Source: Martelella sp. NC20
Lineage (GTDB): Bacteria > Pseudomonadota > Alphaproteobacteria > Rhizobiales > Rhizobiaceae
Direction: 5' to 3'
NCBI RefSeq assembly: GCF_013459645.1
Contig: NZ_CP054861.1
Span: forward strand, 3,460,001 to 3,524,000
Length of the DNA: 64,000 nucleotides
The translations under genes were made by a program, and so were the position numbers. Shown here piece after piece: positions 15,898 through 23,961 of the stretch (position 1 is the stretch's first letter; each line of letters opens with the position of its first letter). The notes under the pieces are model-generated. The model did not search any database. It was not told the origin of the DNA and saw only the letters and a list, made by a program, of their open reading frames with translations.

Positions 15898-18044
15898 ACA
15901 TGGCCGCGATAAACACGATACGCACCTACCGCAATGCCGTGTCCCGGGTCGCGCTTGCGGCAGCGATTGCGGCGATCGCCCTTTCCATGGCCTCGCCTTC
16001 CGCTGCAACTGATGATCAGGCATCGCCGCCGATCTCGCAGAGCAGCCCAGCCTATCAGGCCGCCGATGCGGCTTATCGGGCTTATAGCGCGGGCGATTAT
16101 GACAAGGCGGTGGAGGAGGCGGAGAAGGCCGTTCAGCTTGCGCCGGATCATGATGCCTACAAGACCCTGCTGAAGAATGCCGATGCGGCGCGCGACCTTG
16201 AAAAACAGGAGAGTGACACGGGCGAGGGAGAGGCCGTTTCCGAGATCAGTCCCGGTTATGAAGCCGCCGATGCTGCCTACCGGGCCTATTCCGCGGGCCA
16301 GTACCGGAAAGCGCTGGATGAGGCCAGGAAGGCCGTAGCGCTTGCGCCGGACAATGCGGACTACCGCAAGCTTCTGGACAACGCAGAGGCCGCGGTCAAC
16401 CGGCCGCCCGTCGCCAAGGCGAACCCGGCCGCCATACAGGCAGATGCGGCCTACGCCGCCCAGCGCAAGGGCGATCTGGCAGGTGCCATTGGCCATGCCC
16501 GCAAGGCCGTCCGCCTTGCGCCCGGCAATCTGTCCTTCCGCCTGCTGCTGATCGATCTGCTGAACGGTAATGGCGACAGCGCCGCCGCACTGACGGCAAC
16601 GGATCAGGCGATCGCGGCGCTCGGCGAAAACCGCGAACTCCTGCGCCGGCGCGGCGTGCTGGAGCAGATGAGCGGCGATCAGGCCGCGGCGCTTTCCGAT
16701 CTTTCCCGCGCGCTGGAGTTTCCCGGCCCGGCGGGCGCGGAGCGCCAGCTCAGGCTGGATCTCGCCGCCGCCGCGATGGCGACCTCGGACCCTTTGCTGG
16801 CCTATCGGACGTTGCAGCCTTTGGGCGACGATGCCGGCTACAGCGTCTGGCTGCAACGCGGCAATGCGTTGACCGCGATGGCGGATTATGACGCCGCCGA
16901 CAGCGCGTTCGCGCAGGCAGGCGCGCTGGCAGGGACCGATATCGAGCGGGCGGGCGTTGCTGCAGCCGAAATCAGGCTTGCATCCGCTCAGGACGGCAAG
17001 CGGCAGGCGAGGGCGATATTCTCGCAGGCCTCCGAAGATGGCACGCTCGCGCCGCTCGGCTCCGCCGATATCGCCTATCTCGCCGCAAACGTCGGCAACA
17101 GCGACATCGCCTATCAGGCTTTCAAGGATGCCTATGATCAGGGCCAGCTGAAGGGCGCGCAACTGATCGACGCCGGTTATGCCGCCGTCGGGGATTATCA
17201 CAACACGCAGGCGGTGGCGCTGTTCAAGGAGGCGATCGACCAGGCCGATGCCGGCATATTCGCGCTTGACGAGGTGCAGCGCTTCAATCTTCGCCGCCAG
17301 ATCGGCGACGTCTCGCGCCAATGGGGCGCCTATGCGAGTTTGATCTATGGCACCAGCGGCATCTCGGATGGCTATCTGTCGCCGGCAGCCTCCGCCGGTG
17401 AGGTCATGCAGGTGGGGACCGAGATATACTGGCGTCCGCCGATGTTCGGCTATCGTGACGGGCGCACGGTCGATCTGTTCCTGCGCCAGTTCACGACGCT
17501 CTACGATTCGCTCGACGGTCCGGTGGGTGCTTCAACCACGCAGGGGGCGGCGGGTATCCGGATCAAGCCGTTCTCCGATTACAATTTCATTGTCGAGGGC
17601 GCGCGCTACTTCAAGATCGGGCGCGACAGCCGGGATGACTATCTGCTGCGGGCGGCAATCTCGGGCGGGTTCAACACCGACCTGATGCCCGCGCGGACTT
17701 CGTGGTGGACCGGGCAGTATTTCGGCGAGGTCGGGCGCTATCTTGAAAGCAACCAGAACTTCGCCGACGGCTATGCGCAACTGGGGCGCAGCTTCAAGCT
17801 CGGCGGCGACGACGGAAAGTTCGTCCTCACGCCGTATCTCGGGATCGCCGCCGACTACAACAGCACCGATGCCAATGAATTCGCGCTCGGCGCCGGCCCC
17901 GGCCTCAAACTCAGCTACTGGTTCCGCGAAACCGAATACCAGGCGCCGATGTCGCATATCGACCTCAATGTGCAGTACCGGGCGCGTCTCGGCGGCGATG
18001 ACAGGGCAAAGGGGTGGTTTGCAAGCCTCGGCCTGTCATTTTGA
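15894..18044 (+). CDS. nfrA: NfrA-like TPR outer-membrane protein, polysaccharide export (716 aa)
   Basis: Signal-peptide-like N-terminus (to about residue 39), TPR-rich N-terminal half, and a C-terminal beta-barrel-like region ending in Phe (WFASLGLSF), as in NfrA (phage N4 adsorption protein A C-terminal domain) and BcsC-type exporters. Three TPR-like units are near-tandem: AADAAYRAYSAGDYDKAVEE, AADAAYRAYSAGQYRKALDE and a more diverged QADAAYAAQRKGDLAGAIG. The first two look recently duplicated. It is the last gene of the wecB-bcsB-nfrB-nfrA operon (ATGA overlap) and ends 9 bp inside the convergent ROK gene. Likely role: periplasmic scaffold and outer-membrane pore for the exopolysaccharide; possibly a phage receptor. 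Confidence 0.85.
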   Translation: MNMAAINTIRTYRNAVSRVALAAAIAAIALSMASPSAATDDQASPPISQSSPAYQAADAAYRAYSAGDYDKAVEEAEKAVQLAPDHDAYKTLLKNADAARDLEKQESDTGEGEAVSEISPGYEAADAAYRAYSAGQYRKALDEARKAVALAPDNADYRKLLDNAEAAVNRPPVAKANPAAIQADAAYAAQRKGDLAGAIGHARKAVRLAPGNLSFRLLLIDLLNGNGDSAAALTATDQAIAALGENRELLRRRGVLEQMSGDQAAALSDLSRALEFPGPAGAERQLRLDLAAAAMATSDPLLAYRTLQPLGDDAGYSVWLQRGNALTAMADYDAADSAFAQAGALAGTDIERAGVAAAEIRLASAQDGKRQARAIFSQASEDGTLAPLGSADIAYLAANVGNSDIAYQAFKDAYDQGQLKGAQLIDAGYAAVGDYHNTQAVALFKEAIDQADAGIFALDEVQRFNLRRQIGDVSRQWGAYASLIYGTSGISDGYLSPAASAGEVMQVGTEIYWRPPMFGYRDGRTVDLFLRQFTTLYDSLDGPVGASTTQGAAGIRIKPFSDYNFIVEGARYFKIGRDSRDDYLLRAAISGGFNTDLMPARTSWWTGQYFGEVGRYLESNQNFADGYAQLGRSFKLGGDDGKFVLTPYLGIAADYNSTDANEFALGAGPGLKLSYWFRETEYQAPMSHIDLNVQYRARLGGDDRAKGWFASLGLSF

Positions 18045-19163
18045 CGCAGCAGGCGGCGCGGAGACGCGCAGACCCATCAGTTGCGCGCCGATCGGCAGCA
18101 GCGCCGCGGCCTGGGCGAAGCCTTGCGGGCCCAGAAGTTCGGAAACGCAGAGCGCGGGTTTGAGCACCGGCCGGCGGTTTGCGATATCGTGGGCGTCGAG
18201 GGTGACCGCGCCAAGCAGCGCCTCAAGAACCGAGCGAGGCAGGAAGCCGCCGATCACGATCGTGTCCGGATTGAACAGCTGGACCACGCTCGACAGCGGC
18301 TCGGAAAGGCGGTGCCCGCGATCGCCGATCCATTCCAGAAGCGCCGGATCGCCGCCGGCGTGCAGGTTTGCGATGAAGCGCTCGTCCAGCCGTTCGACCG
18401 GGACGGCGAGATGGCGCGCGAGATCGGTGAGATTTGGGCGCGGCCCGGTTTCGGGAATGAGGGCGCCGATATTGGCGGCCTGATTATAGGCGCCGCGAAA
18501 TATCCGGCCGTCCATCACCAGCCCGCCGCCGACGCCGTAATCGAGCGTGAGGTGGAACACGCAGCGGCGGTTGCCGTCCGGCTTGTGCGCCTCGTAGCCG
18601 GCGGCGCAATAGGCTGCGTTCTCCCAGAAATGCGGGAGACCGAACGTCGTGCGGATGGCCGAGGCGATCTCCATCAGCGGCAGGCCAGCCTGGCTCGGCA
18701 CGATCTCGAACAGGCTGCCATCGTCGCGAACGATCGCCGGAACGGACTGGCCGATGCCGATGACCGGCGCTTCTGACGCGGCCAGGAGTTCGCCGATATC
18801 GCTGACGACCCGTTCGACGATCCCCTCGAAAGGGCCTTCGCTGGCAATGCAGCGCTTGCTCCTCCCGCCGAGATCAGACAGCACCGTGACGCAGTGTCGA
18901 CGGGTGACGTAGACCCCGATGCTGTGAAAGGCGCTGTCGTTGAGCGAGAGCTTGATCGGCGGCTGCCCCCGGTCGCCTTCACCGGGCCTGCTGCGCTCGG
19001 CGGCCACCAGATTCGTTTGTTCGAAAGTACCGACAGCCTTCGACAGCATCGATTTGGACAGGCCGAGACGGGCCGCGATTTCGACGCGGCTGCGGCCGGG
19101 ATTGAGGCGGATGAAGCGCAATACCGACTTTTCGACCTCGGTGAGATTCAATTCCTGTTTCAA
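18036..19163 (-). CDS. ROK-family transcriptional regulator (375 aa)
   Basis: N-terminal winged helix-turn-helix (EIAARLGLSKSMLSKAVGTF, residues about 25-45) followed by a ROK sugar-kinase-like domain (GIGQSVPAIV near 135, DYGVGGGLVMDGRIFRGAYN near 207). The zinc motif C-x-C-G-x-x-G-C usual in ROK kinases is absent, which fits a sensor rather than an enzyme. The start is the TTG at 19161-19163, preceded by CGGAG at good spacing. The palindrome at 19176-19200 sits immediately upstream of that ribosome-binding site. It is divergent from an ABC importer operon, so it most likely represses the importer and itself, with a sugar or sugar-like inducer (inference). Confidence 0.87.
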   Translation of the reverse strand: MKQELNLTEVEKSVLRFIRLNPGRSRVEIAARLGLSKSMLSKAVGTFEQTNLVAAERSRPGEGDRGQPPIKLSLNDSAFHSIGVYVTRRHCVTVLSDLGGRSKRCIASEGPFEGIVERVVSDIGELLAASEAPVIGIGQSVPAIVRDDGSLFEIVPSQAGLPLMEIASAIRTTFGLPHFWENAAYCAAGYEAHKPDGNRRCVFHLTLDYGVGGGLVMDGRIFRGAYNQAANIGALIPETGPRPNLTDLARHLAVPVERLDERFIANLHAGGDPALLEWIGDRGHRLSEPLSSVVQLFNPDTIVIGGFLPRSVLEALLGAVTLDAHDIANRRPVLKPALCVSELLGPQGFAQAAALLPIGAQLMGLRVSAPPAASK

Positions 19164-19175
19164 ATGGCTGCTCCG

Positions 19176-19200
19176 GATAATTTGTGACTCGCAAATTATC
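19176..19200. promoter_or_regulatory. Palindrome GATAATTTG-N7-CAAATTATC, likely ROK operator
   Basis: Perfect 9-bp arms (19176-19184 and 19192-19200) with a 7-bp centre in the gap between the divergent ROK regulator and the ABC importer. ROK regulators (NagC, Mlc, XylR) bind AT-rich palindromes of about this size. The site is next to the regulator's own ribosome-binding site, consistent with autoregulation. Confidence 0.6.
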
Positions 19201-19210
19201 GGGTTGTCAT

Positions 19211-19249
19211 GTTCATGTCATGCACTTAACATAAGTACATGCCATGAAC
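19211..19249. promoter_or_regulatory. 39-bp imperfect palindrome upstream of the ABC importer (operator candidate)
   Basis: Left arm GTTCATGTCATGCACTTA (19211-19228), centre ACA, right arm TAAGTACATGCCATGAAC (19232-19249); 16 of 18 positions are complementary. It ends 31 bp before the ATPase start. Its sequence differs from the neighbouring 25-bp palindrome, so either two proteins bind here or it forms an RNA structure in the leader. Confidence 0.6.
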
Positions 19250-19280
19250 TAAAAAACAGAAGACTGGCTAGGGAGGCACT

Positions 19281-20351
19281 ATGGCACGGCTCGAGGTGAG
19301 GGAGGTCTCGAAGACCTTCCCCATTGGTTTTCAGGTGTTGCGGGAAATTTCCCTTGATGTGCGCTCGGGAGAGTTCCTCACGCTTCTGGGGCCTTCCGGT
19401 TGCGGCAAGACCACCTTGCTCAAGGCGATCGCGGGGTTTCACCCGATCTCCGCCGGTTCGTTTCTGATCGATGGGGTGGACGTGACCGGAAAGCCGCCGG
19501 AGCGGCGCGACACCGCGATGTGTTTTCAGTCCTATGCGCTGTTTCCCCATATGAGCGTTGCCGAGAATATCCTGTTCGGTCCCCGGCAGAACCGCCTCGG
19601 CAGGGACGAATGCGCGGCGCGCCTTGCCGATTCTCTGCGTCAGGTCGATCTTGCGGCCCATGCCGAAAAACTGCCCTCGGCGCTTTCCGGCGGCCAGCAG
19701 CAGCGCGTGGCACTTGCCCGTGCGATGGCGATGCGGCCCGGCATCATTCTGTTCGATGAGCCGCTTTCCAATCTCGATGCCAAGCTGCGCCATCAGGTGC
19801 GCTTCGAGATGCGGGCGTTGCAGGCCGAACACGGTTTCACGGCGATTTACGTGACCCACGATCAGGCCGAGGCGCTGGCGATGTCGGACCGGGTGGCGGT
19901 GATGCACGGCGGGCGGGTCGAGCAGATCGCGCCGCCGGCGGAAATCTACGATCATCCGGTCAACCGCTTCGTGGCCGATTTCATCGGCGCCGCCAATATC
20001 GTCAAGGCGAAGATCGAGGGGCCCGCCGGCCCCGGACAATGGCGGGTCGAAACCGAACTTGGCAATTTCACGATCGCCTCTGAACGCGCGCCTTCGGCGG
20101 CTTGGCATTACATCTGCTGGCGTCCCGAAAGCGCGGTGATCGGCTCGGACGAAGAGCGTCTCGACGGCAATATTTTCATGGGTGAGGTCGTTACCCAGGC
20201 CTATCAGGGCAATGTCACCGATGTCGTCATTCGTCCGGACCGGGCCGCCGACACCGTCAATATCCAGACCCGCCGGCCTCTGCCCGTCGGCGCGCGGATC
20301 GCGGTCCGTCTCGCCCCTGAGGCCTTTTCGCTTCTGGAGGCTGCCGAATGA
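19281..20351 (+). CDS. ABC importer ATPase, PotA/FbpC-type (356 aa)
   Basis: Energises the importer encoded by the following genes. Motifs: Walker [10 protein letters not shown] (37-45), Q-loop near CFQSYALFP, signature [16 protein letters not shown], Walker [14 protein letters not shown]-loop VTHDQAEA. The C-terminal 120 residues form a TOBE-like regulatory domain ([20 protein letters not shown] and onward). AGGGAGG lies 6-7 bases before the ATG. The stop overlaps the first permease by ATGA. This class carries polyamines, iron, thiosulfate, phosphonates or sugars, so the substrate cannot be read from the ATPase. The ROK regulator suggests a carbohydrate-related compound. Confidence 0.93.
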   Translation: MARLEVREVSKTFPIGFQVLREISLDVRSGEFLTLLGPSGCGKTTLLKAIAGFHPISAGSFLIDGVDVTGKPPERRDTAMCFQSYALFPHMSVAENILFGPRQNRLGRDECAARLADSLRQVDLAAHAEKLPSALSGGQQQRVALARAMAMRPGIILFDEPLSNLDAKLRHQVRFEMRALQAEHGFTAIYVTHDQAEALAMSDRVAVMHGGRVEQIAPPAEIYDHPVNRFVADFIGAANIVKAKIEGPAGPGQWRVETELGNFTIASERAPSAAWHYICWRPESAVIGSDEERLDGNIFMGEVVTQAYQGNVTDVVIRPDRAADTVNIQTRRPLPVGARIAVRLAPEAFSLLEAAE

Positions 20352-21217
20352 CGGTCTCGCCACGCCTCGGGAACGGCATTCTGGTTGCGGTCTGCCTTCT
20401 GCCCGGCCTCGGTCTCATTGTCGCGCTGATCGGCACGGTGGTGTCGATGGCGGTGGCGCAATCGGTTGGCTATTTCAACTTTTCCGGGGCAAGCGGCTTT
20501 TCGCTGGAGTTCTGGCAGAACCAGCTTGCCTCGCCGCTGTTGCGCCGTTCGGTGTTCTATTCGGCGAAGATCGCGCTTCTTTCGGCGCTGATCTCGGTGG
20601 CGATCGCCTATGTCTTCGCGCTCTGGTTCCGCAAGCCGTTCACGGGTTCGGCAACCCTTGGCGGGCTGTTGAAGGCGCCGATGATGGTGCCCGGACTGGT
20701 CGCCGCCTTCCTGCTGCTCAACGTCATCGCCTATCACGGCTTCATCAACGAGGCGCTGCTTGGCCTCGGCATCATCGACAAGCCGCTCAGAATGCAGAAT
20801 GACCGTTTCGGCGCGGCGGTGATCTTCCTGCAGGTGTGGAAACAGATGCCGTTCGCGCTGTTGATCCTGACCGCGCCGGTCCAGTCCATCCACGAGGAGA
20901 TATTCGATGCCGCGCGCGATCTCGGCGCCGGCGCCTGGACCCGGTTTCGCAAGATCGTGCTGCCGCTGACGGTCAAGGCGCTTCAGGCCGCGCTGATCCT
21001 GATCTTCATCCGGGCCGCCGGCGACTTTTCCTTCCAGGTCGTGGTCGGGCCACGTCAGGTCAATTCGCTGGCGCAGTATATGTACACAGTGCAGCGGCTG
21101 TTCGGGCAATGGAACGAGGCGGCGGTGGTTGCCGTGATCCTGATGGCGATGTCGCTTGTCGGCGCGGTGCTGCTCGCTGGCATTACCCAGCTTGTCGTTT
21201 CGGGCAGGAGGGCGTGA
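20348..21217 (+). CDS. ABC transporter permease 1 (289 aa)
   Basis: A six-helix inner-membrane permease. The EAA loop is visible as EEIFDAARDLGAGAWTRFRKIVLPLTVKA (positions about 180-208), which docks on the ATPase. N-terminal helix LVAVCLLPGLGLIVALIGTVV. Start by ATGA overlap with the ATPase; its TGA overlaps the next permease ATG (TGATG). The pairing with a second permease of similar size shows a heterodimeric importer of the spermidine/putrescine-Fe type. Confidence 0.9.
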   Translation: MTVSPRLGNGILVAVCLLPGLGLIVALIGTVVSMAVAQSVGYFNFSGASGFSLEFWQNQLASPLLRRSVFYSAKIALLSALISVAIAYVFALWFRKPFTGSATLGGLLKAPMMVPGLVAAFLLLNVIAYHGFINEALLGLGIIDKPLRMQNDRFGAAVIFLQVWKQMPFALLILTAPVQSIHEEIFDAARDLGAGAWTRFRKIVLPLTVKALQAALILIFIRAAGDFSFQVVVGPRQVNSLAQYMYTVQRLFGQWNEAAVVAVILMAMSLVGAVLLAGITQLVVSGRRA

Positions 21218-22041
21218 TGCGCAACACGAACCTCAATCGCGTCCTGGTCGTGATCCTGTCGGTGGTGCTGGTGTTCTGGCTGGCCATGCCCTTTGCCATG
21301 GCCGTGCTGTGGTCGCTGGTTGATCCCGACAAGGCCTGGAGCTATCCGGATCTCTTCCCGCAAAAGCTGTCCTTCAGGCGCTGGAGCGAAATCTGGGAGA
21401 CGACCAGCCTCTCGCTTGCCATGCGTCACAGCTATACGCTCGCGCCGGTCGTTGCCGTCGCGACGCTGGCGATGGCCGCGCCGACCGCCTTTGCCTTTGC
21501 CCGGCTGGAGTTCCGGGGCAAGACCGCGGCGCAGATGCTGTCGCTGCTGCCGCTCGCCGTGCCCGAATTCGTGACGGCGCTGTTCTTCACGTCGCTGCTC
21601 TACAGCCTCGGCATCTACGCCAAGTTCCCCGCGATCGTGCTGGGTCATGTGGTGTTGTTCCTGCCCTATGCGATCCGGATCCTCACGGTGTCCTTCGCCC
21701 AGGTGCGCAAGGATCTGATCGATGCCGCGCGCGATCTCGGCGCGAGCCGCTGGTCGCGGTTTTCGGTGGCCTATCTGCCGGTGCTCAAACCCGGCATTCT
21801 GGCTGCGCTCATCATCGTATTCATCCAGAGTATCGAGGAATTCGCGATGTCCTTCGTGATCGGCTCGCCCGATTTCACGACTATTCCGACCATTCTCTAC
21901 TCCTATCTCGGTGAAAACTTCATTCGATCGAACGCGGCCGTCGTGTCGCTGATCCTGGTCGTCCCCAATGTCATCCTGCTGCTGGTCTTCGAACGCCTCC
22001 TCAAGAGCGAGGGCGCGGTGACGCTTGGCGGCAAGGGATGA
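21217..22041 (+). CDS. ABC transporter permease 2 (274 aa)
   Basis: Second half of the permease pair. Start at ATG 21217 (TGATG junction; CAGGAGGG just upstream). Hydrophobic helices from residue 9 on; EAA loop DLIDAARDLGASRWSRFSVAYLPVLKPG. Late motif EEFAMSFVIG is typical for PotC-like subunits, often involved in the periplasmic gate. A 36-bp gap with its own AGGAAACGGAGG site precedes the binding-protein gene. Confidence 0.92.
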   Translation: MRNTNLNRVLVVILSVVLVFWLAMPFAMAVLWSLVDPDKAWSYPDLFPQKLSFRRWSEIWETTSLSLAMRHSYTLAPVVAVATLAMAAPTAFAFARLEFRGKTAAQMLSLLPLAVPEFVTALFFTSLLYSLGIYAKFPAIVLGHVVLFLPYAIRILTVSFAQVRKDLIDAARDLGASRWSRFSVAYLPVLKPGILAALIIVFIQSIEEFAMSFVIGSPDFTTIPTILYSYLGENFIRSNAAVVSLILVVPNVILLLVFERLLKSEGAVTLGGKG

Positions 22042-22077
22042 TCATAAAGCTCCATAACAGAGGAAACGGAGGTTATC

Positions 22078-23169
22078 ATGCTCAGGAAATTCATCGCACC
22101 CTTGGTGCTTTCAACCATGCTCGTGGCCACAGGCGCCGCAGCCGACGATCTGACGTCCAAGCCCTGGGACGAGATCGTCGCCCAGGCGAAGCAGGAGGGC
22201 GAGGTTGTCTGGTACAACTGGTTCCTGCAGCCGAAATTCCGCGAGCTCATGAAGGGCTTCGAGGATGAATACGGCATCAAGGTCACGATCCCGGACGGCA
22301 CCAATGACGGCAACTTCAACAAGTTCCTGGCCGAGCACAACCGAAAGACAGGCGATATCGATGTGATGTCCGTTCCGGGCGATGCGCTCGCGAAGTTCGA
22401 TCCCACCGCCTATTTCGTCGGGCCGCTCGACATCCTGCCCGATTTCGCAAACCTGCGCACCGAGATCAACAATGGCGACGGCCAGGACCATGCCGTTGCC
22501 TTCTGGGGCAACCAGACGGGGTTCGCCTATGATCCGACCGCTGTCGACGAGGCGACATTGCCGCAGTCGTTCGAGGAGGTGACCGCCTGGATCAAGGACC
22601 ACCCGATGGCGTTCGCCTTCAACGATCCGCAGGGCGGCGGCGCCGGCAAGGCCTTCATTCAGATGGCGGTCCGTTCCACCGTGAGCGACGCGGAGATCGA
22701 GGCCGGCAATTTCGACGGGGCGTGGGCCTGGTTTGCGTCCGTAAACGGCGACTACGGCTACACCGCCTCCAATGCCGACAGCCTGACGCGGCTCAATGGC
22801 GGCGAGTTTCATCTCGTTCCCGCATGGGAAGATCATCTCGCCGGCCTGCAGAAGAAGGGCGAGATCGACAAGCGGATGCAGTTCTACATTCCCGAATTCG
22901 GCATGCTTGGCGGCGGCAACGCGGTCGGCGTTCCGGCAAATGCGCCGCACAAGGCGGCTGGCCTCGTCTTCGTCGACTGGCTGACCTCGGCAGAAACTCA
23001 GGACATGTTCGCCGCCGAAATGGGATCTTCGCCCGTCAATGCCTCGGCCAAGGGCGTCCCGGGCGGTGTGCCGCCGGAGCAGCGCGCCTATTCGCGTGAC
23101 TGGCTGAGTGCGGCCACCACCGACGACATCACCAGACAGTTTCTGGAAAAGGTCGTTCTCGGCCAGTAA
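22078..23169 (+). CDS. ABC transporter periplasmic substrate-binding protein (363 aa)
   Basis: Signal peptide MLRKFIAPLVLSTMLVATGA with predicted cleavage near AAA-DDL. The mature protein is a two-lobed extracellular solute-binding protein: EVVWYNWFLQPKFRELM and an ABC-Fe/polyamine-type pattern. The opening EGEVVWYNW and late VFVDWLTSAETQDMFA resemble family-1/PotD-AfuA types. Strong ribosome-binding site ACGGAGG at 22067-22073. Substrate unknown. It is followed 18 bp later by a DUF1868 gene, an association that could indicate the substrate pathway. Confidence 0.9.
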   Translation: MLRKFIAPLVLSTMLVATGAAADDLTSKPWDEIVAQAKQEGEVVWYNWFLQPKFRELMKGFEDEYGIKVTIPDGTNDGNFNKFLAEHNRKTGDIDVMSVPGDALAKFDPTAYFVGPLDILPDFANLRTEINNGDGQDHAVAFWGNQTGFAYDPTAVDEATLPQSFEEVTAWIKDHPMAFAFNDPQGGGAGKAFIQMAVRSTVSDAEIEAGNFDGAWAWFASVNGDYGYTASNADSLTRLNGGEFHLVPAWEDHLAGLQKKGEIDKRMQFYIPEFGMLGGGNAVGVPANAPHKAAGLVFVDWLTSAETQDMFAAEMGSSPVNASAKGVPGGVPPEQRAYSRDWLSAATTDDITRQFLEKVVLGQ

Positions 23170-23187
23170 TGCAAAGAGTGCATATTC

Positions 23188-23910
23188 ATGAATGAAACCA
23201 GCAACAACGAGGAGCGTCAGCCGCCGGCTGACGCTTCGCTGCCGGCCGGCGTCGGCAGCAAGTTCCATGCCGACGGCACGGTCCGGCGCTTTCCCGGCAA
23301 TACCATCCTCTGCCATCTTCCGACAGACAGCGCGTTGCGCGGTCCGCTTGCCGCGCTGTGGCAGACGCTGGACAGTTCACCGCTCGAGCCGCTCTATTCG
23401 CTGTTGCCGGCTTCGAGCTGGCATATGACGGTTTTCGAAGGCGTGTGCGACGAGATCAGGGCGCCCGGCCGGTGGCCATCCGATCTTTCCGCCGCCGCCG
23501 GGCTTGCCGATTGCCATGCGCTCTTTGAAAGCAAGCTGGCCGGGTTCGACCCGCGGATCGATCCGCCGCTCAGGATCACGGTCGCCGGCTGGCAGCCGCT
23601 GAACGAAGGGATAGCGCTCAGTCTGGAGCCGGCAACGCCTACGGAAAACGCAAGGCTTCGGGACCTCAGGGATCGCCTTTCCGATCTGCTGAAGATCAGG
23701 GCGCCTCAGCATGACAGCTACGAATTCCACCTCAGCATCGGCTATCTGATGCGCCGCCCGGATGCCGCGGACAAGGCGCAACTGATGGCGCTGCTTGCCG
23801 AGGCGCTTGAGCGGATGCCGAAGACGTTCGAACTGGGCGTCCCCGAATATTGCCGCTTCGAAAACATGTTCGCTTTCGAAAAGCTGTTCTTCCTCGGCGG
23901 AAAGGCCTGA
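23188..23910 (+). CDS. DUF1868 protein of the 2H phosphoesterase superfamily (240 aa)
   Basis: Two H-x-(T/S)-x motifs define the family: WHMTVFEGVCDE (about residue 74) and FHLSIGYLMRR (about residue 180), which together form the catalytic pair of 2H (2'-5' RNA ligase-like) phosphoesterases. These enzymes open cyclic phosphodiesters (for example cyclic nucleotide or ADP-ribose 1'',2''-cyclic phosphate). The gene is 18 bp after the binding-protein gene and in the same operon, so the imported compound may be a phosphodiester or its hydrolysis product (inference). An N-terminal linker rich in Glu/Pro precedes the domain. Ends before a convergent hairpin. Confidence 0.85.
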   Translation: MNETSNNEERQPPADASLPAGVGSKFHADGTVRRFPGNTILCHLPTDSALRGPLAALWQTLDSSPLEPLYSLLPASSWHMTVFEGVCDEIRAPGRWPSDLSAAAGLADCHALFESKLAGFDPRIDPPLRITVAGWQPLNEGIALSLEPATPTENARLRDLRDRLSDLLKIRAPQHDSYEFHLSIGYLMRRPDAADKAQLMALLAEALERMPKTFELGVPEYCRFENMFAFEKLFFLGGKA

Positions 23911-23931
23911 ACGCACTGTGGCATACTGACT

Positions 23932-23957
23932 GACGTCAGGCGGCTCAGCCTGACGTC
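23932..23957. terminator. Hairpin between convergent genes (terminator candidate)
   Basis: GACGTCAGGC (23932-23941), loop GGCTCA, GCCTGACGTC (23948-23957): a perfect 10-bp stem between the DUF1868 gene (stop 23910) and the MOSC gene (stop 23962). It lacks a long T-run on either side, so it may be a weak or bidirectional terminator, or block read-through by another mechanism. Confidence 0.55.
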
Positions 23958-23961
23958 GTGT

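Noticed and set aside
13645..16023. Long minus-strand open frame (792 codons) antisense to the synthase gene
   Set aside because: It is a shadow of the GC-rich nfrB-like gene; the real gene has GT2 motifs, whereas this frame has no recognisable domain and biased Arg/His/Gln composition.
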